A stretch of 64,000 nucleotides of DNA. Origin: Promicromonospora sp049532985. GTDB lineage: Bacteria > Actinomycetota > Actinomycetes > Actinomycetales > Cellulomonadaceae. Under the pieces are notes generated by a model. The model ran no database searches and was not told the DNA's origin. It worked only from the letters and a program-made list of their open reading frames with translations. The stretch lies in NCBI RefSeq assembly GCF_049532985.1, contig NZ_CP186693.1, positions 2,542,001 through 2,606,000 of the forward strand. Reading direction: 5' to 3'. The position numbers were made by a program, and so were the translations under genes. This document shows, piece after piece, positions 17,029 to 25,731 of this stretch; position 1 is the first letter of the stretch; each line of letters opens with the position of its first letter.

Positions 17029-17915
17029 GGTCGCTCGGGGCGCGCGGCCGGTACGTCGTCCGTGCCGTCGGGCAGGCGGGCCGTGACACGGAAGCCCGGG
17101 CCGACCTGGCCTGCCTCGACGCTGCCACCCAGGGCCGCCGCCCTCTCGCGCAGGCCAGGCAGACCCTGGCCCGCTCCTCGGTGCGGCTGCCAGCCGGCCA
17201 CCGGACCGTCGTCCTCCGCGACGACCACCAGCGTGCCGGATTCGCGACCGACCGTGACGCGGGCGACGGTCGGCCCCGCATGCCGGGCCGTGTTGGCGAG
17301 GCTCTCCCGGACGATCGCGCACACGGTGAGCTGGACGCCGGCCGACACGTCGGCCAGGTCTGCGGCGGTCAGGACGGCCCGGACGCCGCCGGCCCGTGCG
17401 TCCTCGACGATCTGTGGCAGGTCCGCCAGGCGTTCCGCGGGCCGCAGGGGCGGCGCCTCACCGCCGGGAGCCCGGAGCACCGTGAGCATGCGGCGCAGCT
17501 CGGTGGTCGCCGCCCGTCCGGTCCGTTCGATGTCCGCCAAGGCTCGCACACGTTCCACGTCGCCCGCGGGGCCCTCCAGCGTGCGCGCGGCGGCAGCACG
17601 CACCGTGATCAGCCCCAGCCCGTGAGAGGCGAGGTCGTGCAGGTCGCGGGCGATGCGCAGCCGCTCGGCCTGCGCGGCACGTTCGGCCGCCCATGCCGTG
17701 AGGTCCTCCTCGTAGGCCCGGCGCTGCCGGCCCGACGTGGACAGTGCCCAGACGAGCACGAAGAACGTGACCACGGCGCCGACGAGCGCGGTGACCGCGA
17801 CGGCGACGGGCCGCTCGACGCCGGTGGTCGCGAGCACGACGCCGAGCACCGCGAGGGCGAGGGCCGCGGTGAGCCACACCCGCGAGCGCAGCACGGGTCG
17901 AGCAGTCGTTTCCAC
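17025..17915 (-). CDS. sensor histidine kinase (HisKA_3 type)
   Basis: A 296-residue kinase with two N-terminal membrane spans (about 13-60), a linker helix, and a HisKA_3 dimerisation domain with the phospho-acceptor His in IARDLHDLASHGLGL. The ATPase domain has an N-box in ESLANTARHAG and a G-box in GQGLPGLRERAAALGG. There is almost no extracellular loop, so it may sense the membrane or act with the ABC transporter, as in bacitracin-type modules (family knowledge). Start: GTG 17915, 7 bases after TAGACT; the frame runs on to 17951 but lacks support there. Confidence 0.88.
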   Translation of the reverse strand: METTARPVLRSRVWLTAALALAVLGVVLATTGVERPVAVAVTALVGAVVTFFVLVWALSTSGRQRRAYEEDLTAWAAERAAQAERLRIARDLHDLASHGLGLITVRAAAARTLEGPAGDVERVRALADIERTGRAATTELRRMLTVLRAPGGEAPPLRPAERLADLPQIVEDARAGGVRAVLTAADLADVSAGVQLTVCAIVRESLANTARHAGPTVARVTVGRESGTLVVVAEDDGPVAGWQPHRGAGQGLPGLRERAAALGGSVEAGQVGPGFRVTARLPDGTDDVPAARPERP

Positions 17916-17922
17916 CCGGCCG

Positions 17923-18013
17923 AGTCTAGGTTTCCCCGGGGTGCGGCACATCGGACCCAGGTCCGACAGACCATGGTCCGATCGGCCGCGCGAAGTCCTG
18001 CCCTGGGTCCGAT
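17923..18013. promoter_or_regulatory. divergent control region with repeated GGTCCGA motifs
   Basis: TAGACT (17923-17928, minus strand) is the -10 box of the kinase gene, 7 bases before its GTG. ATCGGACCCAGG (17950-17961) and CCTGGGTCCGAT (18002-18013) form a 12-base perfect inverted repeat 40 bases apart. The core GGTCCGA recurs at 17960, 17975 and 18006, and inverted at 17951. Such clustered short sites fit binding by the NarL-type regulator encoded next door. Confidence 0.55.
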
Positions 18014-18046
18014 GACGCGGCAGTGCGCGAGAGCTGGGATGGGGGC

Positions 18047-18760
18047 ATGCTCCTCATCGAAGAAGTCGTCAAGCGGCACGGACCGCGCACCGTCCTCGAC
18101 CGGGTCAGCCTGCGGGCCCGGCCCGGGCGGGTCACAGCGTTCCTCGGCCCCAACGGCGCCGGCAAGTCGTCGACGCTGCGCGTCCTGCTCGGCCTCGACC
18201 GGCCCGACGGCGGCCGGGCCCTGGTCGGCGGGCGCCCCTACCGCGACCTCCGCGACCCGTTGCGTACGGTCGGGTCGATGCTCGACGGCTCGGGCGCGCA
18301 CCGCTCCCGCAGAGCGCGGGACCACCTGTCGTGGGTCGCGCGGAGTAACGGCATCCCGCGGCGACGGGTCGACGAGGTGCTGGAGCAGGTCGGGCTCGCC
18401 GGGTCGGGCCGGGTCCGGGTCGGCCGGTACTCGCTCGGCATGGGGCAGCGTCTCGGTCTGGCGGCGGCGCTGCTCGGCTCGCCGGAGGCACTCGTGCTGG
18501 ACGAGCCGGTCAACGGGCTCGACCCGGAGGGCATCCGCTGGATCCGTGGCCTGCTGCGCCGCCATGCCGACGGCGGGGGCACCGTGCTGCTCTCGAGCCA
18601 CCTGATGAGCGAGGTGGCCGGCGTCGCAGACGACCTGGTGGTGATCGCCGCCGGGCGCGTCGTGGCCACCGGGACCCTGGCCGAGGTCACTGCGGGCCAC
18701 CCGAGCCTGGAGGACGCGTTCTTCGCGCTCACGGGCAGCACGCAGGAGGTGGACCGATGA
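18047..18760 (+). CDS. ABC transporter ATPase controlled by the divergent two-component system
   Basis: A 237-residue ATPase with Walker A GPNGAGKSSTLRVLLG, a degenerate signature (SLGMGQRLGLAAALLG in place of LSGGQ), Walker B ALVLDEPVNGLD and the switch His in LLSSHLMSEV. The signature variant is typical of the BcrA-like exporter ATPases linked to lantibiotic or bacitracin resistance. Start: ATG 18047; a GTG at 18023 is possible. The two downstream permease genes overlap in ATGA and GTGA, giving a three-gene operon divergent from the kinase and regulator. Confidence 0.9.
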   Translation: MLLIEEVVKRHGPRTVLDRVSLRARPGRVTAFLGPNGAGKSSTLRVLLGLDRPDGGRALVGGRPYRDLRDPLRTVGSMLDGSGAHRSRRARDHLSWVARSNGIPRRRVDEVLEQVGLAGSGRVRVGRYSLGMGQRLGLAAALLGSPEALVLDEPVNGLDPEGIRWIRGLLRRHADGGGTVLLSSHLMSEVAGVADDLVVIAAGRVVATGTLAEVTAGHPSLEDAFFALTGSTQEVDR

Positions 18761-19542
18761 GCCTTCCGGGCGCGTTCGCCGCGGAGTTGCGGAAGCTGTC
18801 GACGTTGCCGGCCGGGCAGATCGCGGTAGCGGGCACCGTGCTCGGCTCGGTGGGCATCACGCTGCTCAACGCCGTCTCCACCCGCGCCGGCCTGGAGGCC
18901 GGTTCGGCAGGCCCCACGACGTTCACCTCCGCGTTCGAGGTCGGGTACGCGGCCGTCCCGCTGGGCACGGTGGGTGCCGTGGTCGTCGGCGTGATCGCGA
19001 TGAGCAGCGAGTACGCGGCGAACAGCTCCGACGCCGGCGCCGGTCGGCAGATCACCGCCTCGCTCGCCGCCGTGCCCCGCCGTGGCCACGTGCTCACCGC
19101 GAAGGCACTGGCGGTCGCCCTGCTCGTCGCGGCGACGGCGGTGGTGACGGTGCCGGTGAGCGCCGGGGTCGCCGCGCTCGTGATCGGGGACGCGGGTGAT
19201 GCGCTCCCGCTCGGCGTCGCCCTGGCCCGCATGCTCGGTGCGGCCCTGTACTGGATATTGACGGGCCTCATCGCGCTCGCCGTCACGGTGCTGGCTCGCA
19301 GCGGGCTGGTTCCGCTGGTGGTCCTCGTGGCGAACAGCTCCCTCGTGTCGGTCTCGCTGCTGCTGACCACCGTCACTCCGCTCGCCCACTGGCTGCCGGA
19401 CCTGGCCGGGCGCCGGCTCCTCGGCGGCCTGTCCACGGTCGAGGGCGGTCTCGACGCCGGTCCCGGTGCGCTCGTGATGGCCGCCTGGGCGTTCGGGCTC
19501 CTGGCCGTGGCGGGCGTCGTGCTCTCGCGGCGGGACGCGTGA
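18757..19542 (+). CDS. ABC-2 type permease, first of two
   Basis: A 261-residue membrane protein with about six spans, for example AVPLGTVGAVVVGVIAMSSE, AVALLVAATAVVTVPVSAGV and LIALAVTVLARSGLVPLVVL. The segment SSEYAANSSDAGAGRQITAS matches the conserved loop after the second span of BcrB-like permeases. ATG 18757 overlaps the ATPase stop by 4 bases. It probably forms the channel together with the next gene product. Confidence 0.85.
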   Translation: MSLPGAFAAELRKLSTLPAGQIAVAGTVLGSVGITLLNAVSTRAGLEAGSAGPTTFTSAFEVGYAAVPLGTVGAVVVGVIAMSSEYAANSSDAGAGRQITASLAAVPRRGHVLTAKALAVALLVAATAVVTVPVSAGVAALVIGDAGDALPLGVALARMLGAALYWILTGLIALAVTVLARSGLVPLVVLVANSSLVSVSLLLTTVTPLAHWLPDLAGRRLLGGLSTVEGGLDAGPGALVMAAWAFGLLAVAGVVLSRRDA

Positions 19543-20297
19543 TCGCGGTGCGCCTCGCCCGTGTCACCGCGGCAGAGCTCGACAAGCTCCGGAGCCTGCC
19601 CGTGGTCATCCTCACGGTGGCCGGCACGGTGGCGGCCGGGGTCGTGCTCGCCGTCGCCCTCACCGCGGTGTCCGCACAGGGTGCGGGGCCGGTGACCCCG
19701 CCCGTCGCCACCGTGTCGGCGGGTCTCCCGTACGTCCAGGCAGGCCTGCTCCTCCTCGGGGTGCTGCCGGTCGCCCAGGAGTACACGGGCCGGCAGCTCG
19801 GGACCACGCTCGCGGCCGTCCCGCACCGGGGTGTGCTCCTGACGGCAAAGACGGTGGCGGCGCTCGCGGTGCTGGCATTCACCGCAGCCGTGGCCGTGGG
19901 TGCGATGACGATCGCCGCCCTGGTCACGGCCCGGTTGGTCGGCGAGCCTGCCGTCGCGATCGGGGCGGCGTCGGCCGGTGCGGGTGGGGAATCCGTGTCG
20001 CTCGCCGGCGCCGGCGCCTACCTGGTGCTGATCGGTCTGCTCGCCCATGGCACGGCGCTGCTGGTCCGTCACCTCGTTCCTGCGCTCGTGGCGGTGCTCG
20101 GGCTCGTGCTGATCATGTCGCCCCTGCTCGGCGGGCTCACCCGGCACGCCCGCTGGCTGCCGGACCGTGCGGCCGCGCAGCTCTACCAGCCCACCGACAC
20201 GGTGCTCACGGAGCTGACCGGCGGCCTGGTCGCGCTCGCGTGGATCGTCGTGCTCGTCGGTGGGGCCGCCGTGCGGTTCGTCCGACGTGACCCGTGA
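19539..20297 (+). CDS. ABC-2 type permease, second of two
   Basis: A 252-residue membrane protein of the same type as the preceding gene, sharing the start pattern (VTAAELDKLRSLP against FAAELRKLSTLP) and the loop AQEYTGRQLGTTLAAVPHRG. The two look like a duplicated pair. GTG 19539 overlaps the upstream stop in GTGA. Six hydrophobic segments are visible. Function follows from the operon; the exported compound is unknown. Confidence 0.85.
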   Translation: MIAVRLARVTAAELDKLRSLPVVILTVAGTVAAGVVLAVALTAVSAQGAGPVTPPVATVSAGLPYVQAGLLLLGVLPVAQEYTGRQLGTTLAAVPHRGVLLTAKTVAALAVLAFTAAVAVGAMTIAALVTARLVGEPAVAIGAASAGAGGESVSLAGAGAYLVLIGLLAHGTALLVRHLVPALVAVLGLVLIMSPLLGGLTRHARWLPDRAAAQLYQPTDTVLTELTGGLVALAWIVVLVGGAAVRFVRRDP

Positions 20298-20315
20298 GCA
20301 AGGCGTGACCCGTGA

Positions 20316-20346
20316 CAGACCGGTGGCCGGGCGTGACAGCGGTCTG
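20316..20346 (+). promoter_or_regulatory. inverted repeat upstream of the DrrAB-like operon
   Basis: CAGACCG (20316-20322) and CGGTCTG (20340-20346) are 17 bases apart and stand about 40 bases before the next start codon. GTGAC and CTGAC motifs repeat through the same stretch. This is a candidate operator; no clear promoter boxes could be fixed. Confidence 0.35.
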
Positions 20347-20384
20347 ACAGTGCCGTGCGAGCGGCCCCGCGCACGCTGGGGACC

Positions 20385-21389
20385 ATGAACACGAACGCGA
20401 TCGAGGCACAGGGCCTCGTCAAGGTCTTCGGCGACAACCGCGCCGTGGACGGCGTCGACCTCACCGTCCGCACCGGGACGGTCTACGGGGTGCTCGGACC
20501 CAACGGTGCGGGCAAGACCACGACCATCCGCATGCTCGCCACCCTGCTGCGACCTGACGGTGGCGAGGCGCGCGTGCTCGGGTACGACGTGGTCCGCGAC
20601 GCCGCCGCCGTGCGCTCCCTCATCGGCGTGACGGGGCAGTATGCCTCCGTCGACGAGACGCTGAGCGCCACCGAGAACCTGGTGGTCTTCGGACGCCTGC
20701 TGGGCCTGTCGGCGCGGGCCGCCAGGGCCAAGGCCGCCGAGCTGCTGGAGGAGTTCTCCCTGACGGAGGCTGCGAGACGGCCCCTGCGCGAGTACTCGGG
20801 CGGCATGCGGCGCAGGCTCGACCTGGCGGCGAGCCTGATCGCCAGGCCCCCGCTCATCTTCCTCGACGAACCCACCACCGGCCTCGACCCCCGCACCCGC
20901 AACCAGATGTGGGACACCATCCGCCGGCTGGTCGCGGACGGTTCCACCGTGCTGCTGACCACCCAGTACCTCGACGAGGCGGACCAGCTCGCCGACCGGA
21001 TCGCCGTCATCGACCGCGGCACGGTCGTGGCCGAGGGGACCGCCGACGAGCTCAAGGCCACCGTCGGCGCCCAGTCGCTCCAGGTCGGGCTCGCCGAGCA
21101 CGGCGACCTGGGCACCGCGCTCGGCCTGGTGCAGCAGGTGTTCGGCACCGCCGGGTCGGTGACGCCCGAGGGGCAGCGGATCACGGTCCCGGTCCCCCAC
21201 GCCGAGGCCGTCACCGACCTGCTCGTCCGGTTCCGCGAGGCGGGTGTGCCCATCGCCTCCGTCAGCCTCGACAAGCCGAGCCTGGACGAGGTCTTCCTCA
21301 CCCTCACGGGCCACGCGGCCGACGGCGACGCCGTCACGCCCGGGAGCCCCGCCGACACCCCGAACCACACCGAGAAGGTGACCGCATGA
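20385..21389 (+). CDS. DrrA-type ABC exporter ATPase
   Basis: A 334-residue ATPase of the daunorubicin-resistance (DrrA) group. It has Walker A GPNGAGKTTTIRMLATLL, signature YSGGMRRRLDLAASL, Walker B IFLDEPTTGLDPRTRNQMW and switch His replaced by Gln (LLTTQYLDEA), a known DrrA feature. The C-terminal domain ends with ASVSLDKPSLDEVFLTLTG, the GATE-like DrrA tail. Start: ATG 20385. The next gene overlaps in ATGA. The family exports drugs, lipids or polyketides; no biosynthetic genes stand beside it. Confidence 0.9.
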   Translation: MNTNAIEAQGLVKVFGDNRAVDGVDLTVRTGTVYGVLGPNGAGKTTTIRMLATLLRPDGGEARVLGYDVVRDAAAVRSLIGVTGQYASVDETLSATENLVVFGRLLGLSARAARAKAAELLEEFSLTEAARRPLREYSGGMRRRLDLAASLIARPPLIFLDEPTTGLDPRTRNQMWDTIRRLVADGSTVLLTTQYLDEADQLADRIAVIDRGTVVAEGTADELKATVGAQSLQVGLAEHGDLGTALGLVQQVFGTAGSVTPEGQRITVPVPHAEAVTDLLVRFREAGVPIASVSLDKPSLDEVFLTLTGHAADGDAVTPGSPADTPNHTEKVTA

Positions 21390-22201
21390 CCACCGCCACC
21401 GTCGCCCCTGCGCCGATGCTGACCCGGCCGGGCCGGATCAGCCTCGCCACCACCCTCTCGCAGTCGGTCACCATGGCCTACCGCGGGCTGCTCAAGGTCC
21501 GGCACACGCCCGAGCAGCTCATCGACGTGACGATCCAGCCCATCATCTTCACGCTGATGTTCACCTACCTGTTCGGCGGCGCCGTCTCGGGCAGCGTGGC
21601 TGCCTATCTGCCGCTGATCATCCCCGGGATCCTGGCGCAGACCGTCATCACGGCGTCCGTGGTGACCGGCGTGCAGCTCCGCGAGGACATGGACAAGGGC
21701 GTGTTCGACCGGTTCCGTTCCCTGCCGATCGCCCGCATCGCACCGCTCGCCGGCGCGCTGCTCGCCGACACGGTCCGGTACGTCGTGGCGACCACCATCA
21801 CGTTCCTGACCGGGCTGGTCATGGGCTGGCGCCCCGGCGGCGGGTTCGGTGGCGTGGTGCTGGCCGGGCTGCTCGTCATCGTCTGCGCCTGGGCCCTGAG
21901 CTGGATCTTCGCCTACATCGGGGTGATCGCGCGGTCGGCCACGTTCGTGCAGGGCGTGTCGTTCATGGTGCTGTTCCCGCTGACCTTCCTGTCCAACGCC
22001 TTCGTCGAGGTCAGCACCCTGCCCGGCTGGATGCAGGCGCTCGTCGAGGTCAACCCGGTGTCGCACCTCGTGTCCTCGGTACGAGCGCTCGCGAACGACG
22101 GCGCGGTCACCGGCGACGTGGGCTGGACGCTGCTGAGCGCGGGCGTCGTCGCGGTGGTCTTCGCACCGATCGCCGTCCGCGCCTACCTCCGCAAGGCCTG
22201 A
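21386..22201 (+). CDS. DrrB-type ABC-2 permease
   Basis: A 271-residue membrane permease that completes the exporter with the ATPase upstream. The family motif is seen in DMDKGVFDRFRSLPIARI, and six spans run through the rest; the block PLTFLSNAFVEVSTLPGWMQ is typical of DrrB proteins. ATG 21386 lies in an ATGA overlap. The 3' end overlaps the convergent regulator gene by 19 bases. Confidence 0.92.
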   Translation: MTTATVAPAPMLTRPGRISLATTLSQSVTMAYRGLLKVRHTPEQLIDVTIQPIIFTLMFTYLFGGAVSGSVAAYLPLIIPGILAQTVITASVVTGVQLREDMDKGVFDRFRSLPIARIAPLAGALLADTVRYVVATTITFLTGLVMGWRPGGGFGGVVLAGLLVIVCAWALSWIFAYIGVIARSATFVQGVSFMVLFPLTFLSNAFVEVSTLPGWMQALVEVNPVSHLVSSVRALANDGAVTGDVGWTLLSAGVVAVVFAPIAVRAYLRKA

Positions 22202-25200
22202 CGGTCCGGCAGCGGCACCGGAACGGCCTCCAGGGTCGTCAGCGCGTGCTCCGCGAGATCCTCGCGCGGCACCGCGGCGACCCTGGCCCGTGCCGCGGCC
22301 AGCGCGGCCTCGCCGTGGCGGTCGGCCGCGGCGGCGGCGAGCGGCTCGCGCCACAGCGCCTTGAAGTCCTGTCGCGAACCCATCCGCTCCGCCAGGGCGA
22401 GCAGCTCCAGCCCCGCGGCGGCGTCGCCGCCCGACCCGTCCGCCACGAGCACCGCCCCCACGGCCAGGCAGGCGGTGCCGAGCACGGGGTGGTCCGGGGT
22501 CTGCCGCATCCACTCCCGGTACAGCACCATGGCGCGACGGCGCACGAGGTCGGCCACCTGTCCCGCCCGGGCGAGCTGCCCGGCGTCGGCGAGCCGCACC
22601 ACCCACGCGGCCCCCACGATCACGGCCCAGGGTGCGGTCGGCGACGGTTCGTCGCCGCTTCCGGCCGCGGCGTGCGACGTCCCGGACAGGTCCGCGAACA
22701 TGCCCGTCGCCTGCTCGTACAGGTCGAGACAGCCGGCGACGTCGCCCCGGGCCCAGAGGATCTCCGCGCGACCCGCCAGGACCACCGCGCGCGACTCGTC
22801 TCCCCCGCGCCCGGTCCGGTCACCGTCCCCGGCGCGCTCGACCCGCCTGCAGATCCGCTCGGCCTCCGCCAGGTCCCCGGCGGCGATGGCGGTACCCAGG
22901 TCCACCCAGTCGAGCTGGCGCAGTGCGTCGTCGGCCCCGATCGTCGTCAGCCCCGCGCGGGCCACGGGTGACCAGCGTTCCGCGGTCGCCGTGTCCCCCG
23001 CGCCGAACGCTGTGGTGGCCATGAACAGCGCGGCCCCGGCGCGGCTGGCCACGTCGCCGATGCCCTCGGACAGGTGGTAGGCCCGTTCCGCCCCGGCCAG
23101 CGCCTCGTCGAGGCGGCCGCCGTTCTCGGCCTCCTGGGAGGCGACGAGGTGGGCGAGGAAGGCGATGAGCGTGTCGGGCGAGTCGCGCAGGGCGAGCACC
23201 GCCCCTGGTTCGCGGGCGAGCAGCATGCTCGCCACGGCACGGGTGCGTGGCCCGACCGCGTCACCGTGGTCCCGCAGCACCCGGCGCAGGCGGGCCAGGG
23301 CGCGCAGGTTCGCGCCCGTGCGGGAGAACGCGGTGGTGGCCGCCGCGTAGGCGAGGGCGAGCGCCGTGACGTCCGCCTCCGCGGCGGGGACGGGCCATCC
23401 GGTGACCGCCTCGACGACGGCGGGTGCCAGGTCCGCCGCGCGGTCCTCCGCACCGCGCAGCGTCCACGCCCCGCCGAGCGCGACGAACCCGTGGACCACC
23501 ACGTCCGGCCGTCCCGCACGCACGGCCACCCGGATCACGAACAGCAGGTTCTCGTGCTCGCGTCGCAGCAGGTCGACGGCCGCCACCTGTTCCGGCCCGA
23601 GCAGCCGGGAGGTGCAGAAGGCGGCCACGGCCCTGCCCCAAGCCAGCAGCGCGTCGCGGACGTCGTCGTCCTCCCCCGCCTCCGCGAGGCGGAGCAGGCC
23701 GAACTCCCGCACGGTCTCCAGCATGCGGTAGCGCACGGGTGCGGACCCGTCCTCCTCGACCGCGAGCAGCGACTGGAGCACCAGCCCGTCGATGTCGTCC
23801 AGGACGTCGAACGGCACGTCACCCGTCGGGTCCGTGCCCGCGCCGAGACGTCCGAGCATCGCGGCCGCCTGCGCGGACAGGCCGTCGGGCAGCACCGCGA
23901 CCCGCCGCCACAGCGCGCGCTGCGAGGGTTCCAGCAGGTTCCAGCTCCACTCGATGACCGCCTCGAGGGTGCGGTGCCGGTCGGGCGCGGTCCGGTCGCC
24001 GCCACGCAGCAGCTCGAACCGGGCGCCGAGGTGCCGCTCGATCTCCTCCACCGAGAGCGTGCGCACACGGGCGGCAGCCAGCTCGATGGCCAGCGGCAGC
24101 CCGTCGAGCCGGTCGCACAGGCGGGCCACGACGTCGTCGGGCAGCCGGGCGCCGGGGCGGGCAGCGAGCGCCCGCTGACGGAACAGCTCGACGGCCGGGC
24201 CCCGGACGCCTGCGCCCGACGCCGCGGCGAGCGGCGCGAGCGGGTACACCTGCTCCGCCGCGACCTGGAGGGGTGCGCGGCTCGTGGCCAGGATCCGGAG
24301 ACCGGGTGCCGCCGACAGCAGGAGGTCCGCCCAGCGGGCGGCGCCGACCGGGACGTGCTCGCAGTTGTCCAGCACCAGGAGGGTCCGCGCGGTCCGGACC
24401 CGTTCGACGATGCGGTCGTGCAGGTCGCCCGCCAGCAGCCGGTCCCCCAGCCGGGTCGAGCCCGCTACGGACGACACACCCAGGGCGTTCGCGACCGCGA
24501 GGATCACGTCGTCGTCGCTGCGGACACCGGCGAGCTCCGCGACCGCGGCCGACAGCCCGCCGAGCGGGCCGGCGGCGACCTCGTCCTCGGCGACGGTGCG
24601 CGCGACCTCCTGCGCCAGCCGGGTCTTGCCGAGGCCGCCCGCACCGAGCACGGTCACCACCCGGTGCCGGGTCAGCTCGTCGAGGACGGCGCGGACGTCG
24701 TCGTCGCGGCCGAGCAGCGGCGTGGCCGCGGCACGCAGGCCCCGGGCGGGGCGTGCGGTGGCCGGCCCGGTCTCCGCCCGGGCCGCGATGCGCGCGTGCA
24801 GGGCCACCAGGTCGGGTGCGGGTTCGGTGCCGAGCTCGGCGACCAGGGCGTGGCGCAGCCGACCGAAGACGCGCTCCGCCTCCTGCGGGCGGCCCGACGC
24901 CGCGAGTGCCGTCATGGCGTCGCGCGCCGCGTCCCCGTCGAGGGGGTCGGTGGCGAGGGCGTCGGCGGCCAGGGCTGCGGCCGTCGCGTGGTCCCGGGCG
25001 GCGACGGCGGCCTGGCGGCGCAGCGCGGTCAGCTCGGCACGGAGCCGGCCGGCGGTGTGGCGCAGCTCGGCCGCGAGGTCCGGCGTCGCCTCGGCCAGCT
25101 CGGCGCCGGGGTCACCGCGCCAGGACGCGAGGGCGGCGTCCAGCAGGGCGGCGGCGTCGACGGCGGCGCCCGGGGCGCCGGGCACGTCCGTGGTGGCGCC

Positions 25201-25695
25201 GTCGGGCGGGGCCACGTCGGGCAGGGCGCCGTCCGACAGGGCGCCGTCCGGCAGAGCGCCGTCCGGCAGAGCGCCGTCCGGCGGTGCGTCAGCGGGCCGC
25301 GCAGCGGCGGGGGCCGACGGCAGGGTCGCCAGCAGCTCGCGCGCCTCGGCCGCGATCTCGTGCGCCCGGCCCAGGTCGCTCGGGCCGCCGAGCACGTACC
25401 CCGCGGAGGTGGAGCGTACGGCGCCGGGGCTCAGCGACCGCAGCCGCGACACCAGGTTCTGCAGTGCCGCACGAGGGTTGGCCGGCAGGTCCTCGGCCCA
25501 CAGCGTGTCGATCAGTGCCGGCACCGGCACGGCACGTGGTGCGGCCAGCGCCAGCGCCGCCACGAGTGCCGCGGCACGGGGTCCGCGCGGGGCGACGGGC
25601 CCGGTGTCCGACAGGACGGTGACGGGGCCGAGGACCGCCGCCACGTGCCGTTCCGGGTGTGCCCCGAGCCCGGGGGCGGGGTCGACGGGCTCCAT
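22183..25695 (-). CDS. SARP/AfsR-type regulator with BTAD and NB-ARC ATPase domains
   Basis: A 1170-residue regulator. It has an N-terminal OmpR-like winged helix (about 20-100), a BTAD domain (about 105-300) interrupted by a low-complexity PDGAL repeat (about 138-169), and an NTPase with Walker A LGAGGLGKTRLAQ (about 350) and Walker B TLLVLDNCEH. A long helical C-terminal part has TPR-like composition. Relatives switch on transport or secondary-metabolite genes. It is convergent with the DrrAB pair, so that operon may be a target, but this is only inferred. Start: ATG 25695, 7 bases after TAGAGT; GTG 25704 overlaps the -10 box. Confidence 0.85.
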   Translation of the reverse strand: MEPVDPAPGLGAHPERHVAAVLGPVTVLSDTGPVAPRGPRAAALVAALALAAPRAVPVPALIDTLWAEDLPANPRAALQNLVSRLRSLSPGAVRSTSAGYVLGGPSDLGRAHEIAAEARELLATLPSAPAAARPADAPPDGALPDGALPDGALSDGALPDVAPPDGATTDVPGAPGAAVDAAALLDAALASWRGDPGAELAEATPDLAAELRHTAGRLRAELTALRRQAAVAARDHATAAALAADALATDPLDGDAARDAMTALAASGRPQEAERVFGRLRHALVAELGTEPAPDLVALHARIAARAETGPATARPARGLRAAATPLLGRDDDVRAVLDELTRHRVVTVLGAGGLGKTRLAQEVARTVAEDEVAAGPLGGLSAAVAELAGVRSDDDVILAVANALGVSSVAGSTRLGDRLLAGDLHDRIVERVRTARTLLVLDNCEHVPVGAARWADLLLSAAPGLRILATSRAPLQVAAEQVYPLAPLAAASGAGVRGPAVELFRQRALAARPGARLPDDVVARLCDRLDGLPLAIELAAARVRTLSVEEIERHLGARFELLRGGDRTAPDRHRTLEAVIEWSWNLLEPSQRALWRRVAVLPDGLSAQAAAMLGRLGAGTDPTGDVPFDVLDDIDGLVLQSLLAVEEDGSAPVRYRMLETVREFGLLRLAEAGEDDDVRDALLAWGRAVAAFCTSRLLGPEQVAAVDLLRREHENLLFVIRVAVRAGRPDVVVHGFVALGGAWTLRGAEDRAADLAPAVVEAVTGWPVPAAEADVTALALAYAAATTAFSRTGANLRALARLRRVLRDHGDAVGPRTRAVASMLLAREPGAVLALRDSPDTLIAFLAHLVASQEAENGGRLDEALAGAERAYHLSEGIGDVASRAGAALFMATTAFGAGDTATAERWSPVARAGLTTIGADDALRQLDWVDLGTAIAAGDLAEAERICRRVERAGDGDRTGRGGDESRAVVLAGRAEILWARGDVAGCLDLYEQATGMFADLSGTSHAAAGSGDEPSPTAPWAVIVGAAWVVRLADAGQLARAGQVADLVRRRAMVLYREWMRQTPDHPVLGTACLAVGAVLVADGSGGDAAAGLELLALAERMGSRQDFKALWREPLAAAAADRHGEAALAAARARVAAVPREDLAEHALTTLEAVPVPLPDRQALRR
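25189..25284 (-). repeat. in-frame tandem repeat coding PDGAL units
   Basis: About six copies of a 15-base unit encoding Pro-Asp-Gly-Ala-Leu, with variants SDGAL, PDVAP and PDGAT, sit inside the BTAD part of the regulator. The length is a multiple of three, so copy-number change by slippage would keep the frame. Confidence 0.7.
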
Positions 25696-25702
25696 GGGCG
25701 CC

Positions 25703-25708
25703 ACTCTA
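25703..25708 (-). promoter_or_regulatory. -10 box of a leaderless transcript before the SARP regulator
   Basis: TAGAGT on the minus strand ends 7 bases before ATG 25695. No Shine-Dalgarno sequence is present. The upstream FAD monooxygenase gene ends at 25732, so the box lies in the short gap. Confidence 0.45.
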
Positions 25709-25731
25709 GGCCGTCGGCGCGGTGCCGGCCG

